Source: Eriocheir sinensis
Lineage: Eukaryota; Arthropoda; Malacostraca; Decapoda; Varunidae
Length of the DNA: 64,000 bases
Assembly: GCF_024679095.1 (NCBI RefSeq)
Contig: NC_066509.1
Span: forward strand, 18,825,378-18,889,377
Direction: 5' to 3'
How positions within the stretch are numbered: the stretch's first letter is position 1; the number at the start of each line of letters is the position of its first letter. The notes below the pieces were generated by a model. It had not been told where the DNA came from and made no database searches. It saw only the letters and a list, made by a program, of their open reading frames with translations. A program made the position numbers and the translations under genes. This document shows positions 56,340 to 64,000 of this stretch, one piece after another.

Positions 56340-57090
56340 AGTGGTCCCTGGTGTGGGGAGGCAATCTTCTTGGCCGCCAGGCACAGGTCCACGCCAGACT
56401 GCTGGAGGAACTGGTGTTGAGTGGGAGCTTGTGCGTGGCGGGCCTGGCTGGGACACCTGTGGAGAGTGTCCCTGGTGTGGGGAGGAGATCTTCTTGGCCG
56501 CCAGGCACAGGTCCACGCCAGACTGCTGGAGGAACTGGTGTTGAGTGGGAGCTTGTGTGCGGCGGGCCTGGCTGGGACACCTGTGGAGAGTGTCCCTGGT
56601 GTGGGGAGGAGATCTTCTTGGCCGCCAGGCACAGGTCCACGCCAGACTGCTGGAGGAACTGGTGTTGAGTGGGAGCTTGTGCGTGGCGGGCCTGGCTGGG
56701 ACACCTGTGGAGAGTGTCCCTGGTGTGGGGAGGAGATCTTCTTGGCCGCCAGGCACAGGTCCACGCCAGACTGCTGGAGGAACTGGTGTTGAGTGGGAGC
56801 TTGTGCACGGCGGGCCTGGCTGGGACACCTGTGGAGAGTGTCTCTGGTGTGGGGAGGAGATCTTCTTGGCCGCCAGGCACAGGTCCACGCCAGACTGCTG
56901 GAGGAACTGGTGTTGAGTGGGAGCTTGTGCGCGGCGGGCCTGGCTGGGACACCTGTGGAGAGTGTCCCTGGTGTGGGGAGGAGATCTTCTTGGCCGCCAG
57001 GCACAGGTCCACGCCAGACTGCTGGAGGAACTGGTGTTGAGTGGGAGCTTGTGCACGGCGGGCCTGGCTGGGACACCTGTGGAGAGCGAG
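56340..57090. repeat. 124-bp minisatellite (about six units)
   Basis: Units are spaced exactly 124 bp (GAGTGGGAGCTTGTG(C/T)G... near 56421, 56545, 56669, 56793, 56917 and 57041). All three minus-strand frames stay open across the array because the unit has no stop in any frame. Since 124 is not a multiple of three, a reading frame cycles every three units (372 bp). I see no protein family in it. Confidence 0.92.
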
Positions 57091-57247
57091 GCGGTGGTAC
57101 TAGGAGTTGTTTCAGTGTGTAGACTGGAGCCAAAACCTGCACACTGCAAAAGTGCATCAATGATTGTTTTCACCCACCAACACAGTAAAAAAATATATAG
57201 CGTTACATTGATGGCACCACACTGAGTGCAGCTGTTAACTGTATACA

Positions 57248-57400
57248 CAGTAAACCCTGGATATAACGGACCCGCTCATAATGGATTTTGGACATAGCGG
57301 CGGTGTCTGAGCCATTGCCAGGAAACAGTCAACGATATATCAAGCCACTTATTGGCTGGAGGAGACACTTTGGGGCTGGAAATCGCCAAACACTGACTAC
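57248..57400. mobile_element. Possible pogo-like element end
   Basis: CAGTAAACCCTGGATATAAC resembles pogo/Tigger-type termini. A similar internal phrase (AGGAGACA.TTT..GGGC.G.AATCG) occurs at about 34985. No partner end was found. Confidence 0.3.
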
Positions 57401-57656
57401 GACTGATTATTTTTCAAGGGCAGACTTTAGTATTTTCTCATTATACAGGACAAATATCCTAACACACTGCAAAGTTAACTTATCCCCCAATAAGTTTTAT
57501 CCACGGAACAGAAGGAGGCTGCTGTGAATGTATCTATAGGCCTATTTCAGTTGTCAGAGGAAAGGCAGTAATCCTCAGAGATATCTTATTTCTTAGAGAG
57601 ACTGGAGACCTTCCTGTAATGGTAGCCTGGAAAACTCTCTCTCTCTCGAGATTATT

Positions 57657-57815
<159 letters not shown>

Positions 57816-57885
57816 GGTGAAATGGGAAGGGTGTGTGGAGGGAGGGGCGGAAGTGAGAGTCAGGTCATGTCCTGACTGACGCCCT

Positions 57886-58627
57886 GACCTGACTCTCCCT
57901 CAGGACGTCACGTGACTCTCCCTCAGGACGTCACCTGACTCTCCCTCAGGACCTCACCTGACTCTCCCTCAGGACGTCACCTGACTCTCCCTCAGGACCT
58001 CACCTGACTCTCCCTCAGGACCTCACCTGACTCTCCCTCAGGACGTCACGTGACTCTCCCTCAGGACGTCACCTGACTCTCCCTCAGGACGTCACCTGAC
58101 TCTCCCTCAGGACGTCACGTGACTCTCCCTCAGGACGTCACCTGACTCTCCCTCAGGACGTCACCTGACTCTCCCTCAGGACGTCACCTGACTCTCCCTC
58201 AGGACGTCACGTGACTCTCCCTCAGGACGTCACGTGACTCTCCCTCAGGACGTCACGTGACTCTCCCTCAGGACGTCACCTGACTCTCCCTCAGGACGTC
58301 ACGTGACTCTCCCTCAGGACGTCACGTGACTCTCCCTCAGGACGTCACCTGACTCTCCCTCAGGACGTCACCTGACTCTCCCTCAGGACGTCACCTGACT
58401 CTCCCTCAGGACGTCACCTGACTCTCCCTCAGGACGTCACGTGACTCTCCCTCAGGACGTCACGTGACTCTCCCTCAGGACGTCACCTGACTCTCCCTCA
58501 GGACGTCACCTGACTCTCCCTCAGGACGTCACGTGACTCTCCCTCAGGACGTCACCTGACTCTCCCTCAGGACGTCACCTGACTCTCCCTCAGGACCTCA
58601 CCTGACTCTCCCTCAGGACCTCACCTG
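57886..58627. repeat. 23-bp minisatellite (about 32 units) with E-box junctions
   Basis: The unit is CTGACTCTCCCTCAGGACGTCAC with two variable positions. Unit junctions read CACCTG (about 21 times) or CACGTG (11 times), and GACGTC alternates with GACCTC in a few units. Confidence 0.95.
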
Positions 58628-58935
58628 CCGCCAGAAGGTATATTTGCGTCTTACCACTAATTAACTATTGAGGAAGGTGTGTTCATTGCACTAAAGACTA
58701 GTTATAAAACATATATATAGAAGTGAAATAAAGTGCTTATATTCGTAAACTAAAGTAGTGTTGCTATGTTCTGTGCCAAGTCTCGTGTGTTGCACTACTG
58801 TAAGGTCTTATAAGCGTCAAGTACCACAGAAAAGTACATGTAGACACTTAACACTTTTCAGCAATAATCCTTGCCAGCGAGGGTTGACTAAGGCACTGTT
58901 ATTACCAGGCACGCCTGCTGACGCGTTTGTTACGG

Positions 58936-59235
58936 GACGGCACCACTACGACAGCCAACTACTGTACTGTTACTTATATATACTGTTATAAGTGTCACGG
59001 GACCACTACTACACCATGCAAGTACTGTACTGTTACTTATATATACTGTTATAAGTGTTACGGGACCACTACTACACCATGCAAGTACTGTACTGTTACT
59101 TATATATACTGTTATAAGTGTCACGGGACCACTACTACACCATGCAAGTACTGTACTGTTACTTATATATAGTGTTATAAGTGTTACGGCACCACTACTA
59201 CACCATGCAAGTACTGTACTGTTACTTATATATAT
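58936..59235. repeat. 63-bp minisatellite (about 4.5 units)
   Basis: CACGGGACC or TACGGGACC starts units at 58996, 59059, 59122 and 59185. Each contains TACTGTACTGTTACTTATAT. Confidence 0.92.
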
Positions 59236-59322
59236 AGAGTGTTATTATAAGTGGAATTGTTTGTATATTTTATCTCTCCCTTTTCTTCTCTACCTTTCTC
59301 ACTCCCCAGCTCCTTCATTGAG

Positions 59323-60125
59323 TGTGTCTGTGTGGCTCGTCCCAATAATGTGCCGGGAAGAGTGTGGTGATAACCTCCACGGGTGTGTCTGTGTGGCTCG
59401 TCCCAATAATGTGCCGGGAAGAGTGTTGTGATAACCTCCACGGGTGTGTCTGTGTGGCTCGTCCCAATAATGTGCCGGGAAGAGTGTGGTGATAACCTCC
59501 ACGGGTGTGTCTGTGTGGCTCGTCCCAATAATGTGCCGGGAAGAGTGTCGTGATAACCTCCACGGGTGTGTCTGTGTGGCTCGTCCCAATAATGTGCCGG
59601 GAAGAGTGTGGTGATAACCTCCACGGGTGTGTCTGTGTGGCTCGTCCCAATAATGTGCCGGGAAGAGTGTTGTGATAACCTCCACGGGTGTGTCTGTGTG
59701 GCTCGTCCCAATAATGTGCCTGGAAGAGTGTAGTGATAACCTCCACGGGTGTGTCTGTGGCTCGTCCCAATAATGTGCCGAGAAGAGTGTCGATAACCTC
59801 CACGGGTGTGTCTGTGTGGCTCGTCCCAATAATGTGCCGGGAAGAGTGTTGTGATAACCTCCACGGGTGTGTCTGTGTGGCTCGTCCCAATAATGTGCCG
59901 GGAAGAGTGTTGTGATAACCTCCACGGGTGTGTCTGTGTGGCTCGTCCCAATAATGTGCCGGGAAGAGTGTTGTGATAACCTCCACGGGTGTGTCTGTGT
60001 GGCTCGTCCCAATAATGTGCCGGGAAGAGTGTGGTGATAACCTCCACGGGTGTGTCTGTGTGGCTCGTCCCAATAATGTGCCGGGAAGAGTGTCGTGATA
60101 ACCTCCACGGGTGTGTCTGTGTGGC
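59323..60125. repeat. 61-bp minisatellite (about 13 units)
   Basis: TGTGTGGCTCGTCCCAATAA recurs every 61 bp (one 59-bp and one 57-bp unit). It alternates GAGTGTGGTG, GAGTGTTGTG and GAGTGTCGTG. The long minus-strand frames are repeat artefacts. Confidence 0.95.
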
Positions 60126-60149
60126 TTGGTCCTGCTGCTGTGTTGTGAA

Positions 60150-60305
60150 ATGATCTTCTGTGCAAGGTAAGTGTGCTGAGTCAGGCATCTTGGGCTGTGC
60201 TGTGGTAGTTAGTTGCAAACTCCTTCACCCACAGCCTACTAGCACAGTACTGTTTTCTATGCAAGGTAAGTGTGCTGAGTCATGCATCTTGGGCTGTGTT
60301 GTGGT
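60150..60305. repeat. Duplication at 101-bp spacing
   Basis: TGCAAGGTAAGTGTGCTGAG followed by CATCTTGGGCTGTG occurs at about 60161 and 60262. Confidence 0.85.
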
Positions 60306-61156
60306 AGCAAAGGAGACAGTTCAAGGGCACACAAAAAGCAAACATTAATAAAAAAAGCCCGCTACTCACTGCTCCTAAAAAGAATCCAAAGAGGTGGCCG
60401 AAAGATAGGTCAGTTTCGGGAGGAGAGGTGTCCTGATACCCTCCTCTTGAAAGAGTTCAAGTCGTAGGCAGGAGGAAATACAGATGAAGGAAGATTGTTC
60501 CAGAGTTTACCAGCGTGAGGGATGAAAGAGTGAAGATGCTGGTTAACTCTTGCATAAGGGGTTTGGACAGTATAGGGATGAAAGAGTGAAGATGCTGGTT
60601 AACTCTTGCATAAGGGGTTTGGACAGTATAGGGATGAGCATGAGTAGCAAGTCGTGTGCAGCGGGGCCACGGGAGGGGGGGAGGCATGCAGTTAGCAAGT
60701 TCAGCAGAGCAGTCAGCATGAAAATATCGATAGAAGATAGAAAGAGAGGCAACATGGCGGCGGAATTTAAGAGGTAGAAGACTTTCAGTAAGAGCAGGAG
60801 AGCTGTGTGAGTGGAGCCCCCCCAACACATGAGATGCATACTCCATACGAGGGTGGACAAGGCCCCTGTAAATGGATAGCAACTGTGCGGGGGAGAAGAA
60901 CTGGCGGAGATGGTACAGAACACCCAGCCTCGAGGAAGCTGATTTATTAAGAGAAGAGATATGAAGTTTCCAGTTGAGATTTTGAGTTAAGGATAGACCG
61001 AGGATGTTTAGTGTTGAAGAAGGTGGTAGCTGAGTGTTGTCAAAGAATAGGGGATAGTTGTTTGGAAGATTGTGTCGAGTGGATAGGTGGAGAAATTGTG
61101 TTTTTGAGGCGTTGAAGGACACCAGGTTCTTCTTGCCCCAATCGGAAATAATAGTA
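60306..61156 (-). pseudogene. LINE A copy 2, truncated, inserted in LINE C
   Basis: Matches 42487-43314 of LINE A copy 1 closely. On the minus strand it encodes IISDWGKKNLVSFNASKTQF and the following C-terminal region, with internal deletions and a duplicated block of about 56 bp (60540-60640). The poly(A) tail is lost at 60306. Its 5' end at 61156 abuts LINE C sequence. Confidence 0.88.
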
Positions 61157-62470
61157 TAATAATAGTGTTGTGGGCTGGTTACTAATGTGTTAAGTGTTGT
61201 CTTTAAGTGATGTAATCGTGTTAGTGTCATGTTTGCGCGTCGTAAAGAATTTAAAAAAGTTTCTTTTGTTATTTCTTACGTTGTCTGCGAGGTAAGTTGC
61301 TATGTGTTTGGGTTCCGCTACTTTTATGTTTTTGGCAAATGTTTTTTTGTGGTTTTTGTAGGCAGTCCAATTATCTGTTGTTTTGTATGTCTGCGCGCGT
61401 CTGTAGAGTCTTTGTTTCTTGCGATGTTGTCTGCGTAGATCCCTGGAAAACCAGGGGAGTGTGTACCTACTAGAAAGTGTTTTTTGTGGTATGTGTCTGT
61501 TCATTGAGGCGTGTATGGTGTGTTTCAGGTTGTTCCAGTTGGTGGAAGGAAGTCTTGTGTGTGGGTCTGTCGCAATAAATCAGTGCTGAAGGCAGTTAGG
61601 TCTTGTTTGATCATGTTTAAGTCAGCCCTTGAAAAATGGAAAATCTGTCTGGGTCTCTGTTTATGTCTAATCGGTCGGAGGTCAGCGTCAACGATGAGTA
61701 TGTCATGGTCACTAAGTCCTGGAACAACCTGAGTGTTTGTTATGTTAAGAATGTTGTTGGTGAGAAAAAGGTCAAGTGTGTGTGCTGTGGTCAGAGGGCC
61801 ACCGTGGCCAGCGGGGCGCGTTACAGTATGTGTTCGCTTTGGTTGGAGTACTGTTTGTGAGAGTGAAAATATATTTATGATGTCAATGAATGTGTCGTGT
61901 AGTTGGCGTCTGTTTGTGTGGGGGAATAATGGGGTTGGGGGCGTCACCATCGGGAGGATCAAAAGGGGAAATAGCAGTCCAGTCAATGTCGGGGAGGTTG
62001 AAATCACCTGTGATCCAGATGTGTTTGTCTGCCTGTATGCGTGAAAGAGAAATTTGAAGGTTGTGTAAATAGTCTGTATTAGTAGAAAGCGGTCTGTAAA
62101 AAGCAGCAATAAAAAGAGATTTACAGTTGAAGGATTGTAACTGGATTGATTTCGCAGTCTGTGTCAAGGTCAGGCCTATGCTTAACACAAAGACCCGGCT
62201 TGGTGACGATGATAACACCGCCACCTTTGCCGAGGTCTGTCGGGCGGTCCTTACGAAAAACGGTCATACTAAAGGGGGGAGGGAAAAGCTCACTACTGTC
62301 AGCGTCAGAAGTTAACCAAGTCTCAGTCCCTCCTATTATGTCTGGGTTATGTGTGGTAATTAGATGGTGTAACTGGGCTATTTTGTTTTTGATACTACGG
62401 AAATTAATTGTTAATAGTAGGAGGGAAGTGTGGTTATGACGTGGTGGTAGTGAAAGTGAAGAGAGAGGTG
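61157..62470 (-). pseudogene. LINE C endonuclease region
   Basis: On the minus strand, frames broken by shifts give an APE-type endonuclease: LLTINFRSIKNKIAQLHHLI and GTETWL (about 62400-62330), KGGGVIIVTKPGL (about 62245), IWITGDFNLPDIDW (about 62010) and LSDHDILIVDADL (about 61705). A linker follows (PWFSRDLRRQHRKKQRLYRR). This enzyme nicks the target to prime reverse transcription. The reverse transcriptase is absent because LINE A copy 2 begins at 61156. LINE C could be the same family as LINE B, whose endonuclease part is missing, but they do not overlap enough here to test it. Confidence 0.85.
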
Positions 62471-62902
<432 letters not shown>

Positions 62903-62969
62903 GCTTATCAGCTGCTTGCATTTATGATCCAGTTTACATTACTGGATTGATATTTTTATTATCTGTTTT

Positions 62970-64000
62970 CTTACAGAAACATACACTGACCAGCCTGGTG
63001 AACAAGCCTACAACTTTGCTCTCCTCAACGATCTAGAGCAGTCGGTTCAGCACCCTACACGTATTCCCGACCGTCTTGGAGACAGGCCCAACATACTAGA
63101 CCTCTTCCTTACCTCTAACCCTTCTGCTTACTCTGTCAAACTGTTTCCTCCGTTGGGGTCCTCCGATCACAACCTTATTTCTGTATCCTGTCCTATCACT
63201 CCTGTGCATCCTCTGGACCCACCGAAGAGGCGATGTTTCTGGCATTATGCATCAGCTCGGTGGGACAACCTGAGGATGTACTTTTCCGATTTCCCGTGGA
63301 ATGATTACTGCTTCCAGGAGAGAGACCCCTCTGTGTGTGCCCAGCGCATCACAGAGGTGATTGTCTCTGGAATGGAGGCATACATTCCACGTACTTTTTC
63401 TACTCCCCATGCTAAAAAGTCTTGGTTTAATCACGCTTGTTCTCGTGCTGTCAAAGATAGAGAGGTAGCTCACAAAAGGTACCAGAGCCTTCGAATTCCT
63501 GCTAACCATGATCTTTATATTTCCGCCCGGAATCGTGCCAAATCTATTCTTCGACTTGCCAAAAAACTCCTTTATCCATAGCAGATGTCAACAACTTGCT
63601 TTCCCTAATTCTTCCAGAGACTTCTGGCACTTACCCAAAAATATCTCCTCCAATTTCACTTCTTCCTCTTTCCCGCCTCTTCTTAACCCTGACGGCAGCT
63701 CTGCCGTCTCATCTATCTCTATGGCTGAACTCTTCACTCAAACTTTCTGTAACAACTCCACTCTGGACGATTCTGGGCATATTCCTCCTTCTCATCCCCC
63801 CTCTGACTCCTTCATGCCTGTTATTAAGATTCTTCCTAATGATGTTTTCTATCCCCTCTCTGGCCTCCACTCTCAGAAGGCTTATGGACCTGATGGAGTG
63901 CCTCATATTGTCCTTAAAAACTGTGCTTCCGTGCTGACACCCTGCCTGGTCAAACTCTTTCGTCTCTGCCTATCAGCATCTACCTTTACTTCCTGCTGGA
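62970..64000 (+). pseudogene. LINE A copy 3 (runs off the window)
   Basis: On the plus strand it encodes the C-terminal half of an APE-type endonuclease ([33 protein letters not shown]), then the linker ([20 protein letters not shown] to about 63580). After frame breaks comes the start of the reverse transcriptase (QKAYGPDGVP, VLKNCASVLTPCLVKLFRLC near 63880-63970). It covers endonuclease sequence missing in copies 1 and 2, and its RT should continue right of the window. Opposite in orientation to copies 1 and 2. Confidence 0.9.

Noticed and set aside
56109..57248. 379-codon minus-strand protein
   Set aside because: Generated by the 124-bp array with every frame open. No domain, and codon-position bias cannot be shown.
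57886..60125. CRISPR-like regular repeats
   Set aside because: Units are contiguous tandem copies without unique spacers, in clearly eukaryotic sequence.
59226..60218. 330-codon minus-strand frame over the 61-bp repeats
   Set aside because: The 61-bp unit rotates through all frames without stops, and the protein is only the repeat read in three registers.

Overview
This is repeat-saturated eukaryotic nuclear DNA. The gene fragments, an arthropod-type (CCTAA/TTAGG)n block, tRNA-derived SINEs, several LINE families and very heavy simple-repeat content point to an arthropod. A decapod crustacean is my best inference, not a proof. No gene in the window is complete and intact. Most sequence is transposable elements (many nested) and tandem repeats, with a few isolated exons of conserved cellular genes.

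Region by region. 0-10 kb: a broken, apparently intronless minus-strand kinase gene (N-terminal part 10057-9737, a long 26-residue repeat array 4150-2457, kinase domain 2264-1293). It is split by a 5,586-bp Mutator-like (MULE) DNA transposon at 4151-9736 with long terminal inverted repeats, a six-exon SWIM-type transposase and a perfect 9-bp target duplication. 10-18 kb: a hAT/ZBED transposase fragment, a foldback MITE, an interstitial telomere-like block, and single exons resembling APC1, a cadherin (two phase-matched exons around a 141-bp satellite) and mitochondrial aconitase, with a pogo-like element between them. 18-24.5 kb: SINE, CR1-like LINE ends, MITEs, and TTAA-bounded elements holding a LINE reverse-transcriptase segment expanded into 99-bp tandem repeats, two of them head to head. 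24.8-33.75 kb: one nearly 9-kb polypyrimidine minisatellite. 33.75-41 kb: a foldback element split by a SINE, further MITEs including an 8-bp-TSD hAT MITE, and mostly unrecognised DNA. 41.4-46 kb: one LINE (B) interrupted by another (A). 46.8-47.5 kb: a huge (TA)n tract. 48-53.5 kb: SINEs and roughly 185-200-bp tandem repeats. 53.6-56.1 kb: a decayed BEL/Pao retroelement. 56.3-60.3 kb: five different minisatellites in succession. 60.3-64 kb: LINE A inside LINE C, then a LINE A copy leaving the window.

Few genes here can be said to act together. The main story is layered insertion: an old kinase gene hit by a MULE, LINEs inserted in LINEs, a SINE in a foldback element, and minisatellites that grew out of transposon sequence. 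Many coding frames are broken by single-base changes, several in short C runs, so part of the apparent decay could be indel error in a draft assembly.
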